Positions 1 through 7,522 of a stretch of 64,000 nt of DNA are shown in pieces. Under the pieces are notes generated by a model, which was given only the letters and a program-made list of their open reading frames with translations, made no database searches and was not told where the DNA came from. How positions within the stretch are numbered: the stretch's first letter is position 1; each line of letters begins with the position of its first letter. The DNA comes from Phaeobacter sp. CECT 5382 (lineage in GTDB: Bacteria; Pseudomonadota; Alphaproteobacteria; Rhodobacterales; Rhodobacteraceae). Made by a program: the position numbers and the translations under genes. The DNA lies in contig NZ_CYSG01000005.1 of NCBI RefSeq assembly GCF_001457775.1, positions 62,001-126,000 of the forward strand, written 5' to 3'.

Positions 1-498
1 ATGAGCGTGGCGCTGACGCAGATCCGCATCCAGCCGATGACGGCGACAGGTTTTGCGCCCTTTGGCGATCTGCTGGATGTCGCTGGAGATCCTGACAAGA
101 TCATCAATCAGGGGCTTTGTGGGCGATATCATGACCGGGCACAGATGGATTTTGGGGTCGGGCGGGCCGGGCTCAGCCTGTTTCAGGCCGAGCCCCGCAC
201 ACTGCCGCTGCGCTTGGAGATGATGGAGCGCCACCCCGAGGGCAGTCAGGCTTTTATCCCGATGAGCGAACATGGGTTTCTGGTCATTGTGGCGCCAGAT
301 GCCGATGGCATGCCGGGGCGGCCTTTGGCCTTTGAGACCGCGCCGGGGCAGGCGATCAATTTTCACCGGGGCACCTGGCATGGGGTTCTGACCCCGCTAC
401 ATGCACCGGGGCTATTTGCCGTGGTCGACCGCATTGGCGCAGGTGACAACCTGCAGGAACACTGGTTCGACACCGCCTTTGAGGTGGTGCGCGCCTGA
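1..498 (+). CDS. allA: Ureidoglycolate lyase (AllA family)
   Basis: Predicted to cleave ureidoglycolate to glyoxylate and urea, the last ureide step of purine/allantoin breakdown in the cytoplasm. The 165-residue product aligns end to end with the family (about 160 aa). It keeps the GRYHD segment near residue 40, ERHPEGSQAFIPM near 76-88, NFHRGTWH near 120-127, and a conserved VVDR near 140. The ATG sits on the first base of the window, so the ribosome site cannot be seen and an upstream start cannot be excluded. A purine-type permease follows after 96 bases and the ureidoglycine aminohydrolase lies 3.6 kb downstream, which supports a ureide role. Confidence 0.9.
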   Translation: MSVALTQIRIQPMTATGFAPFGDLLDVAGDPDKIINQGLCGRYHDRAQMDFGVGRAGLSLFQAEPRTLPLRLEMMERHPEGSQAFIPMSEHGFLVIVAPDADGMPGRPLAFETAPGQAINFHRGTWHGVLTPLHAPGLFAVVDRIGAGDNLQEHWFDTAFEVVRA

Positions 499-594
499 CG
501 AGACACAACAAGACAAGACACAACAACCAGAGACAGGCTGCCCAACAGAAGGCGGTCGTTTCGATACCAACCAACAGAACAAGAGGGAATGAAA

Positions 595-2022
595 ATGGCT
601 GACGGCTCCTTGGGAAGCCCCGCGCAATTGCGGGACCCGAATTATACTCCACCCCTGGCGCGCGCAGTGCCGCTGGGCATCCAGCACGTGCTGGCAATGT
701 TTGTGTCCAACGTGACACCGGCGATCATCGTGGCGGGGGCTGCGGGTTTTGGCTTTGGTTCCAACTCGCCTGACTTTCCGGAGCTGCTCTATCTGATCCA
801 GATGTCGATGCTTTTTGCCGGGGTTGCGACGCTGTTGCAGACGGTAACGCTGGGGCCAGTGGGTGCAGGCCTGCCGATTGTTCAGGGGACGTCTTTTGCT
901 TTTTTGCCGATCATGATCCCGCTGGTGGTGGGAAAGGGCGTTGATGGATTGGCCGCCCTTTATGGTGGGGTGCTGATTGGTGGCATCTTCCATGGCTTGC
1001 TGGGGCTGTTCATTGGCAAGATCCGCTTTGCCTTGCCGCCACTGGTGACGGGTTTGGTCGTGACCATGATCGGACTGGCGCTGGTCAAGGTCGGCATTCA
1101 ATACGCCGCCGGTGGAGTGCCTGCGATTGGCACGCCTGAATATGGCTCCCTGTTGAACTGGTCGGCAGCTCTTGTGGTGATCTTTGCCACCCTTGGGCTC
1201 AAATTCTTTGCCCGCGGCATGCTGTCGGTTTCGGCCGTTTTGCTGGGTCTGATCATCGGCTACATCTACGCGCTGCTGATGGGCATGGTCACGGTCGAGG
1301 CGATCGGTGCCAGCTGGTCGCGGGCAGCCTCTTTCGCCCTGCCGGTGCCTTTCAAATACGGTTTTGAATTCTCCTTTGCGGCCATCCTTGGCTTCTGCCT
1401 GATGGCCTTTGTCTCGGCGGTGGAAACCGTCGGCGACGTCAGCGGTATCACCCGGGGCGGTGCCAAACGCGAAGCCACAGATCAGGAAATCTCCGGGGCG
1501 ACCTATGCCGACGGGATCGGCTCTGCCGTGGCCGGGATCTTTGGGGGGCTGCCTAATACCTCGTTCAGCCAGAACGTCGGGCTGATTGCCATGACCGGTG
1601 TCATGAGCCGTCATGTGGTCACCATTGGCGCGCTGTTCCTGATCCTGTGTGGTTTGGTGCCAAAGGTTGGCGCGATCATTCGCACCATCCCGATCGAGGT
1701 GCTGGGCGGCGGTGTTATCGTGATGTTTGGCATGGTAGTTGCAGCTGGGATTTCGATGCTCTCGGATGTGAACTGGAACCGGCGCAATATGGTGATCTTT
1801 GCCATATCTTTGTCGGTCGGTCTCGGTTTGCAGCTGGAGCCGGGTGCAGTGCAATACCTGCCCGCGACCTTGAAGGTGCTGATGACCAGCGGCCTGCTGC
1901 CTGCGGCATTGATTGCCATTGTGCTGAACCTGATCCTGCCTGCGGAACTGGCGGATGAGGCCACCGAAGAAGTGTCCGGCGGCATGGCGGGTCACGGGGA
2001 TGGCAGCCTTTCCGGAAAATAG
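595..2022 (+). CDS. NCS2 family uracil/xanthine permease
   Basis: Inner-membrane nucleobase:cation symporter of the NCS2 (UraA/PucJ/UapA) family, 475 aa with about a dozen or more hydrophobic segments. The family signature is visible as SFSQNVGLIAMTG around residues 323-335, and a long QGTSFAFLP stretch near residue 100 is typical of the substrate-site region. An ATG at 589 is in frame, but AAGAGGG at 581-587 fits the ATG at 595 (7-base spacer) better. Substrate (xanthine, uric acid or uracil) cannot be read from the sequence. The flanking ureidoglycolate lyase favours a purine or urate. A strong hairpin with a T-run ends the unit at 2105-2130. Confidence 0.9.
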   Translation: MADGSLGSPAQLRDPNYTPPLARAVPLGIQHVLAMFVSNVTPAIIVAGAAGFGFGSNSPDFPELLYLIQMSMLFAGVATLLQTVTLGPVGAGLPIVQGTSFAFLPIMIPLVVGKGVDGLAALYGGVLIGGIFHGLLGLFIGKIRFALPPLVTGLVVTMIGLALVKVGIQYAAGGVPAIGTPEYGSLLNWSAALVVIFATLGLKFFARGMLSVSAVLLGLIIGYIYALLMGMVTVEAIGASWSRAASFALPVPFKYGFEFSFAAILGFCLMAFVSAVETVGDVSGITRGGAKREATDQEISGATYADGIGSAVAGIFGGLPNTSFSQNVGLIAMTGVMSRHVVTIGALFLILCGLVPKVGAIIRTIPIEVLGGGVIVMFGMVVAAGISMLSDVNWNRRNMVIFAISLSVGLGLQLEPGAVQYLPATLKVLMTSGLLPAALIAIVLNLILPAELADEATEEVSGGMAGHGDGSLSGK

Positions 2023-2053
2023 CTATGTCCGGGTCTTGGAGTGCGGCGGGGGG

Positions 2054-2264
2054 CTCCCGCCCAATCCGGGACAATCAAAGATTGGCCCAGATCAGTTGGG
2101 CTCGGCGCCGCGCTTCGCGCGGCGCTTTTTCTTTGCTGAGAAGCCCGCAATGGGCAGGTCTGCCCTTTGCGGGCTGTCCTTTGCGGGATGTGATCATTCT
2201 ATCTCGCCTCTTCCCGCCTCAAGGGTGAACCGCGCCAAGGCGCGGCAGCCATGGCTGCCCTTGA
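2054..2264 (+). repeat. Structured intergenic element, copy A
   Basis: This copy fills most of the 360-base gap between two convergent genes. In order it has: CTCCCGCCCAA (2054-2064); a small hairpin CAATC-AAA-GATTG (2072-2084); GTTGGG (2095-2100); a 9-bp hairpin with loop TTC (2105-2125); the box GCTGAGAAG (2135-2143) running into a long hairpin (2142-2175); and a three-way junction (2219-2264). In the junction a closing stem TCAAGGG/CCCTTGA holds two adjacent hairpins, CCGCGCC-AA-GGCGCGG and CAGC-CATG-GCTG, followed by CCCG. Copies B and C keep the same architecture with different stem bases. The remaining 2265-2382 contains an inverted echo of the GTTGGG/GGCGCC part (2308-2326) and no gene I can support. 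Confidence 0.75.
2105..2130 (+). terminator. Probable intrinsic terminator after the permease
   Basis: A perfect 9-bp stem GCGCCGCGC / GCGCGGCGC with loop TTC is followed directly by TTTTT. It also forms one of the hairpins of intergenic element copy A. Confidence 0.7.
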
Positions 2265-2382
2265 CCCGGGCTGAGGCAAAAGTGGCCCAGTGGCTGTTGC
2301 GTAAGCGCGGCGCCGGGCCCAACGGGAGCGTCGCAGCTGTGCTGCGGCAAGCGACGGGCGGGAGGTCCCGGTTCTGGTCTGC

Positions 2383-3369
2383 TCAGGACGCTGCCATCAG
2401 GCGGGCGACATCCAGCATGCGGGCGGAAAAGCCCCATTCGTTGTCATACCAGCCAAAGACGCGTACCTGCTGGTCGCCACTCATGCGGATCTCGGGGGCG
2501 GCCAGAACCAGGGATTCCGGCCGGGCGCGCAAATCCGATGATACCAGCGGCATTTCCGTCCACCCCAGTACCTCGGCGGCCAGCGCGCCGGCCTTCAGGG
2601 CGGCGGTAAAACTGACCTCATCCATCGGGGTTTGCAGCTGCGCTACCAGATCCACAGCGGAGACGCTGGCCGTGGGTACGCGCACGGCCGCGCCGCTCAC
2701 CCGGCCCTTGAGATGCGGCAGAACCTCGTCGATCAGATGGGTGGCGGATGTGGTGGTTGGCACCATCGACAGCGCCCCTGCGCGCGAGCGGGCAAAATCG
2801 CCCCGGGGTGCGTCGACCATCGGCTGTGAATTCGTATAGCAGTGGATGGTGGTCATATGCGCGCTGGCGATCCCGGCGATCTCATCCACCAGCTTTGCCA
2901 GTGGCGCGAGACCATTGGTGGTACAGCTGGCGTTGGAAACGATCCGCGACTGTCCCAGTCTGTCTTCATTGACACCATAGACCACGGTCAACTCGGCGGC
3001 AGGAGAGGGGCCGGAGATCAGCACTTTGCGCGCACCGGCCTGCAGGCCGCGCTGCGCCACATCCGAACTGCGGGCAATGCCGGTACAATCCAGCACCACG
3101 TCCACGCCGGAAAGATCCACGCGGGTCAGGTCCGCCTCGTGGCTGAAAGGTATTTTGCGCCCGCAAACCAGAAGGTGCTGCGCCTCGGGGCGGACCTCAT
3201 GCGGGAAGGGGCCAAAGGTGCTGTCGTATTGAAACAGATAGGCGCACATCTCCAAAGGGGCGATGTCGTTTATCCGCACAACGTCGATGGTGTCACCATC
3301 TGCGGTGGTGAGGATCTGGCGCAGGATGGCGCGACCGATGCGGCCAAATCCATTGATGGCAATTTTCAT
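2383..3369 (-). CDS. gap: Glyceraldehyde-3-phosphate dehydrogenase, type I
   Basis: Oxidises and phosphorylates glyceraldehyde-3-phosphate with NAD(P) in central carbon metabolism. The 328-aa protein has the N-terminal NGFGRIGR dinucleotide fold, the SNASCTTN active site with Cys149 and the paired His176, and the C-terminal WYDNEWGFS motif. It is near the usual 330-335 aa. It is monocistronic and convergent with the permease, in an otherwise ureide-related stretch, with no other glycolytic gene near it. A second, operon-borne copy elsewhere in the genome is likely but is inference. An erythrose-4-phosphate dehydrogenase activity cannot be excluded from sequence alone. Confidence 0.93.
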   Translation of the reverse strand: MKIAINGFGRIGRAILRQILTTADGDTIDVVRINDIAPLEMCAYLFQYDSTFGPFPHEVRPEAQHLLVCGRKIPFSHEADLTRVDLSGVDVVLDCTGIARSSDVAQRGLQAGARKVLISGPSPAAELTVVYGVNEDRLGQSRIVSNASCTTNGLAPLAKLVDEIAGIASAHMTTIHCYTNSQPMVDAPRGDFARSRAGALSMVPTTTSATHLIDEVLPHLKGRVSGAAVRVPTASVSAVDLVAQLQTPMDEVSFTAALKAGALAAEVLGWTEMPLVSSDLRARPESLVLAAPEIRMSGDQQVRVFGWYDNEWGFSARMLDVARLMAAS

Positions 3370-3562
3370 GACAGGGTCTCTCCAGCATTCCGGGCGGGCC
3401 AGTTTCGGGCCAGTTGGGGCCTGATCTGAGCACGCTCCGGGATCTGTTCAAAGGGATCAGCGGGCCGCAGAACCCCACCAAAAGGCACAGGGCGATCTGC
3501 GAGATCTGCGTTTTGCAGGTTTCAGGATGAATTTCTCAGGAGTGGTATGACTTTGGGTAATC

Positions 3563-3886
3563 TCAGGGGCAAATCAAAGTGGCGTAATAAGGACCGGAGA
3601 TTGTGCGATACATGCTATCCAGATTGACACTGCAGCCGGTGGCGCCACGAAAGGCCCGAATGGCCTGACGCACGCTGAGCACAGCTGGAGGGCGAAACGG
3701 CAGCAGTTCTGCGTTTTGGCGATTGGCCCGGTATAGCCCGGGGGTCTCTGCCACAGGGGACACATGCCAGATGCGCCCCAGAACCGTAACCTGAGTGATG
3801 TCGCCTTCCTTTGCTGCGGCCTGTGGGGCGGCAAGCGGTGTCATCAGGCAGGCGCATAGGGCCAGGATCATTGCGGAAGGTTTCAT
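3563..3886 (-). CDS. Small secreted protein of unknown function
   Basis: The 107-aa product starts with a clear signal peptide (MKPSAMILALCACLMTPLAA, likely cut near AAPQAAA) and should be periplasmic or secreted. The mature part of about 80 residues has two cysteines (in GCSVN and at LICP near the C-terminus) that could pair. The frame is open to 3991, but the ATG at 3886 carries GGAG nine bases upstream and begins the signal peptide. I do not recognise the family. It lies between the gap and allE genes, all on the minus strand but separated by gaps of about 190-240 bases. Confidence 0.7.
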   Translation of the reverse strand: MKPSAMILALCACLMTPLAAPQAAAKEGDITQVTVLGRIWHVSPVAETPGLYRANRQNAELLPFRPPAVLSVRQAIRAFRGATGCSVNLDSMYRTISGPYYATLICP

Positions 3887-4124
3887 CACCGGGAACTCCA
3901 ACAGTCTAAGACATAGGAACAGCCTAGCGCAGTATGCCTGCATTGCAATGGGGTTCCCCGCCAGAGACGCGCAAGAAAGCGGCAGCATCACGGATATTTG
4001 TCGCGATACAGCCGCTGGGTCTGTGCAGCAAAGAAGCGGGAGAGATCCCTGCTGGTCCTTGCTGATCCCTGCCGATCTCTGACAATCATGGCTGATTGTT
4101 TACCGAGCGCTGGCCGCGCCGGCC

Positions 4125-4949
4125 TCACAGGGTAAGAGGCATATGCCTGTTCACATCCTTATAGAGCAGATAGCGGAAGGGGCCTGGCCCCCCGGCATAG
4201 CAGGCCTGCGGGCAAAAGGCGCGCAGCCACATGAAGTCACCGGCCTCGACCTCGACCCAGTCCTGATTGAGCCGGTAGACTGCTTTGCCTTCAAGCACAT
4301 AAAGACCATGCTCCATCACATGGGTTTCGGCAAAGGGAATGACGCCGCCGGGCAGGAAGTTGACGATGGTGACATGCATGTCATGCGCCATATCATCGGG
4401 ATCCATGAAACGGGTGGTGGACCAGCGCCCCTCGGTGTCTGGCATCACATTTGGGGCAATGTCTTTTTCGTTGCGTACAAAGGCCTGTGGTTTTTCCACA
4501 CCCGGCGCGGGCTGCCAGCGCTTGCGGATCCAGTGGAAACTGGTGGTGCTGTCGCCGGGATTGGTCAGGGTCCAAGCGCTGCCTGCAGGTAGATAGGCAA
4601 AACCACCGCTGGCCAGCTGATGCGTTTCACCTTCCAGGATCAGCTCCAGTGTGCCTTCGGTGACAAAGAGTGCGCCCTGTGCTGCGGCATCGCTTTCTGG
4701 TGTGACAGAGCCTCCGCCGGGCTGCAGCTCGACAATGTATTGCGAAAATGTTTCGGCAAAGCCGCTCAGCGGGCGGGCGATGACCCACATGCGCATACCG
4801 TGCCAGCCGGGCAGGCAGGAGGTGGTGATATCGCGCATGGTGCCATGCGGCAGAACTGCATAGGCATCGGTGAAAACCGCCCGGCCCGTCAGCAGCTGCT
4901 CCTGACCGGGGTGGCCGCCTTTGGGGGTGAAATAGCTGCCTTGGCTCAT
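4125..4949 (-). CDS. allE: (S)-ureidoglycine aminohydrolase, bicupin (AllE)
   Basis: Converts (S)-ureidoglycine to (S)-ureidoglycolate and ammonia, the step before AllA. The 274-aa protein is a double cupin. The N-terminal cupin covers about residues 60-130. The C-terminal, metal-binding cupin covers about 185-265, with ETHVMEHGLYVLEG as the Mn-binding motif and HDMHVTIVNFLPGG before it. GAGG stands 7 bases before the ATG. The gene is on the opposite strand to allA and the permease. An IclR regulator is next upstream on the same strand, 200 bases away, and could control it. Confidence 0.93.
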   Translation of the reverse strand: MSQGSYFTPKGGHPGQEQLLTGRAVFTDAYAVLPHGTMRDITTSCLPGWHGMRMWVIARPLSGFAETFSQYIVELQPGGGSVTPESDAAAQGALFVTEGTLELILEGETHQLASGGFAYLPAGSAWTLTNPGDSTTSFHWIRKRWQPAPGVEKPQAFVRNEKDIAPNVMPDTEGRWSTTRFMDPDDMAHDMHVTIVNFLPGGVIPFAETHVMEHGLYVLEGKAVYRLNQDWVEVEAGDFMWLRAFCPQACYAGGPGPFRYLLYKDVNRHMPLTL

Positions 4950-5151
4950 CTTGCGTCCTCGTTAAATACGGCCTGCAGGTGTCGATGCCATGCAGGGGTG
5001 TCACGAGGGAATATGCGCTGCCCCCCGCGCCGCTCCAAGCACGGGAAGGGGGATAACTTTCTTCGTGTTTTTTTGAAAACGAGGCTGCAAACCGGACTGC
5101 CGACCAGATGGGCTAGCCGGGCTGGCCGCCAAACAGGGGGCTGGCTGCTGC

Positions 5152-5928
5152 TCAAAGCCCCTCTACAACCTCGGTCTGGCGCAGCTCGGCGGCGCAGACC
5201 TGTAACCCCTGCAACAGCCGTTCGGCACTTTGTTCGGTGTCCAGCCCGCGTGGGATAGAACTGCCGACTACGACTGGTGTCTGGCCCGGGCGCGACAGGG
5301 GAACCGCAAAGCCGATGATACCGGGCTCAAATTCGCTGTTGGTGACCGCATAGGTCTGGCTGCGGGCAAGGGCGACCTGTTCCAGAATGTCGTCTTGGCG
5401 GGTCAGGGACTGTTCCGTATGGCGCGGGATTTCGGCGGCAGCCAGTCGTTCGGCGGCCTCTTCCGGCGACAGGCAGGCCAGCAACATCCGACCCAGGCTG
5501 GTGTGTGCTAACGGAATATGCGCCCCGGCGGTGAACCCATAGGTGACGGGGCCGCGTTCGGTGGTGGATTGTGCCAGTAGCAGAACCCGGCCCTGATCCA
5601 GGATGGCCAGCGTGATCTCAGTCTCCAGCTTGCGGGCGTGATGGTTGAGCACGGGCTGGACACGGCGGCCAAACTGATTGGCCTGCAAAAAGCCGCCGGC
5701 CAGCGCCAGCACCCGCGGTGTCAGCGACAGCATGCGGCCTTCCTGGCGCAGGTAGCCGGCCTGTACCAGCGTCAGCGCACCACGCCGCGCGGTTGCCCGG
5801 TCCTGACCAGTGCGCCGTGCAATCTCGGCCAGTGTCATGCAGGGGGTAGCTGCGTCAAATACGGCCAGAACCGCCAGGCCCTTGGCAAAGCTGGAGGAAA
5901 TGTTTCGGTCTTGTTCTGGTTTCGTCAT
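5152..5928 (-). CDS. IclR-family transcriptional regulator
   Basis: DNA-binding regulator of 258 aa. The N-terminal winged helix (about residues 10-70) carries the TLAEIARRTGQDRATARR recognition segment. The C-terminal effector domain (about 85-250) has the usual GSSIP and FAVP strands. Many relatives (PcaR, PobR types) control catabolism of aromatic or small organic acids, and the effector here is unknown. A GTG at 5940 is an alternative start; the ATG at 5928 fits the family better. It is divergent from the Rieske/glutamine-synthetase pair, which are its most likely targets. allE downstream on the same strand is a second candidate. Confidence 0.88.
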   Translation of the reverse strand: MTKPEQDRNISSSFAKGLAVLAVFDAATPCMTLAEIARRTGQDRATARRGALTLVQAGYLRQEGRMLSLTPRVLALAGGFLQANQFGRRVQPVLNHHARKLETEITLAILDQGRVLLLAQSTTERGPVTYGFTAGAHIPLAHTSLGRMLLACLSPEEAAERLAAAEIPRHTEQSLTRQDDILEQVALARSQTYAVTNSEFEPGIIGFAVPLSRPGQTPVVVGSSIPRGLDTEQSAERLLQGLQVCAAELRQTEVVEGL

Positions 5929-6054
5929 TCGATTGGTCACTTGTGAAATTTCAATAGAGAGCCTGGCCTTGACATCGACCGTTACACATCACAAAAAAAG
6001 ATCGTATCCGGTATTGCTAGTACGCAGAACGAACAGCGTCAAGCATGCTTATTA

Positions 6055-6074
6055 AAATTAACGTTTCGTAATTT
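6055..6074. promoter_or_regulatory. Candidate operator in the IclR / Rieske divergent promoter
   Basis: AAATTA-N8-TAATTT is an AT-rich dyad 24 bases before the Rieske gene start, in the 169-base divergent gap. Arms of six are weak evidence alone. The position suits an operator for the adjacent IclR protein. Confidence 0.35.
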
Positions 6075-6097
6075 GAAGCGTCAAGCAGGAGCCAGCC

Positions 6098-7438
6098 ATG
6101 ATCAGCCAGGAATTGAACGAGAGTCTGACCCGCGTTGGAAAAGGCCGCGACGCAGGCGAAGTCCTGCGCCGGTATTGGCAGCCAGCGGCGCTGCTGGATG
6201 AGCTGAGTGGTGCGCGCCCGGTGGTGCCAGTGCGTTTGCTGGGCGAGGATCTGGTGCTGTTTCGTGACAGCCAGGGGGAGTTGGGCCTGATTGGCCGCCA
6301 CTGCCCACACCGCGGTGCCGACATGTGTTTTGGCCGTCTGGAGGACAACGGGTTGCGCTGTCCGTTCCATGGCTGGCATTTTGACCGCACCGGCCAATGC
6401 GTCGAACAACCGGGTGAGCCGGAAGGCAGCCGCATGCATGAGCAGATCCAGAGCACGGCCTATCCGGTGATTGAGCGAAATGGCATCATCTGGGCCTATA
6501 TGGGCCCCGGAGAGCCGCCCGAATTTCCCGCCTTTGACTGCTTTCGCGCACCCGAAAGCCATGTCTTTGCCTTCAAGGGGCTGTGGCAGTGCAACTGGCT
6601 GCAAGCGATGGAGGTGGGCATTGATCCCGCTCATGCCTCTTTCCTGCATCGGTTTTTGCAGGACGAAGATCCGGCGGATTCCTACGGCAAACAGTTTCGC
6701 GATAGGGCCGCTAATACCGATATCCCGATGACCAAGCTGTTGCGCGACTTTCCACGCCCCGAGATCCTCGCCGAGGAGGCCGACCACGGGCTGAAGATCA
6801 CCGCGCTGCGGCATCTGGGCGAGGGCAGCACTCATGTGCGCATCACCAATCAGATCTTTCCGGGGGCGATCTGCATTCCGATGTCACGCGAGATGACCAT
6901 CACCCAGTGGCACGTGCCGATCGATGATACCTCTTGCTATTGGTATTCGATGTTCACCAGTTTCGACAAACCCGTGGACAAGGATCTGATGCGCGAACAA
7001 CGCCTGAAAGAGCATCGCTTGCCAGATTATGCGCCACTGAAAGGCCGCCACAACAACTATGGGTTTGACCCGCAGGAACAGGCGCGCGAAACCTATACCG
7101 GCATGGGGCTTGATATCAATGTGCATGACCAATGGGCGGTCGAAAGCCAGGGTGCTGTTCAGGATCGCACGCAGGAGCACCTCGGCAAGACGGATATTGC
7201 CATCATTCGCTATCGACGCCAACTGCGGGCTGCCATTCAGGCGGTGAAGGAGGGGCGTGACGATGCGTTGCCAATGCACGGCGGGCTGGACCTTGCGACC
7301 GTTTTCGGGCCAGTTTCAAACGACTCGATTGCGCAGGACGGCGATTGGCAGCGGGCGGCGGTGGAGGCCGATCTTGAACGTCGCGGCGGCTGCCCCTGGA
7401 ATGCTAGTGTGGATGCTAGTGTGGATGCAAAAGCCTGA
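6098..7438 (+). CDS. Rieske-type ring-hydroxylating oxygenase, large subunit
   Basis: Mononuclear-iron Rieske oxygenase alpha subunit, 446 aa. The Rieske [2Fe-2S] cluster motif is C69-P-H71 ... C88-PF-H91, and the catalytic iron site is D176-x2-H179-x4-H184. Such enzymes hydroxylate or demethylate aromatic or amine substrates and need a ferredoxin/reductase, none of which is encoded nearby. CAGGAG precedes the ATG. A glutamine-synthetase-like gene follows after 84 bases on the same strand, so the two probably form an operon under the divergent IclR regulator. The C-terminus carries a 12-base tandem repeat (7403-7427) giving ASVDASVDA. The substrate is unknown. Confidence 0.9.
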   Translation: MISQELNESLTRVGKGRDAGEVLRRYWQPAALLDELSGARPVVPVRLLGEDLVLFRDSQGELGLIGRHCPHRGADMCFGRLEDNGLRCPFHGWHFDRTGQCVEQPGEPEGSRMHEQIQSTAYPVIERNGIIWAYMGPGEPPEFPAFDCFRAPESHVFAFKGLWQCNWLQAMEVGIDPAHASFLHRFLQDEDPADSYGKQFRDRAANTDIPMTKLLRDFPRPEILAEEADHGLKITALRHLGEGSTHVRITNQIFPGAICIPMSREMTITQWHVPIDDTSCYWYSMFTSFDKPVDKDLMREQRLKEHRLPDYAPLKGRHNNYGFDPQEQARETYTGMGLDINVHDQWAVESQGAVQDRTQEHLGKTDIAIIRYRRQLRAAIQAVKEGRDDALPMHGGLDLATVFGPVSNDSIAQDGDWQRAAVEADLERRGGCPWNASVDASVDAKA

Positions 7439-7522
7439 CAGCAGCCCTGTGCGACGTATACCGATGATCCAAGGCGCGGCAGCTTTGCCCGTTCGCCGCT
7501 CGCAAAAAGGCTGAAAGACGCA

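Noticed and set aside
412-1995. A 527-codon minus-strand open frame opposite the permease
   Set aside because: It is rich in His, Gln and Arg, typical of the reverse complement of a GC-rich gene, and overlaps a clear NCS2 permease.
4082-4099. ACAATCA-TGGC-TGATTGT hairpin considered as the allE terminator
   Set aside because: Stem of 7 with no T-run on the allE strand; not enough to call.
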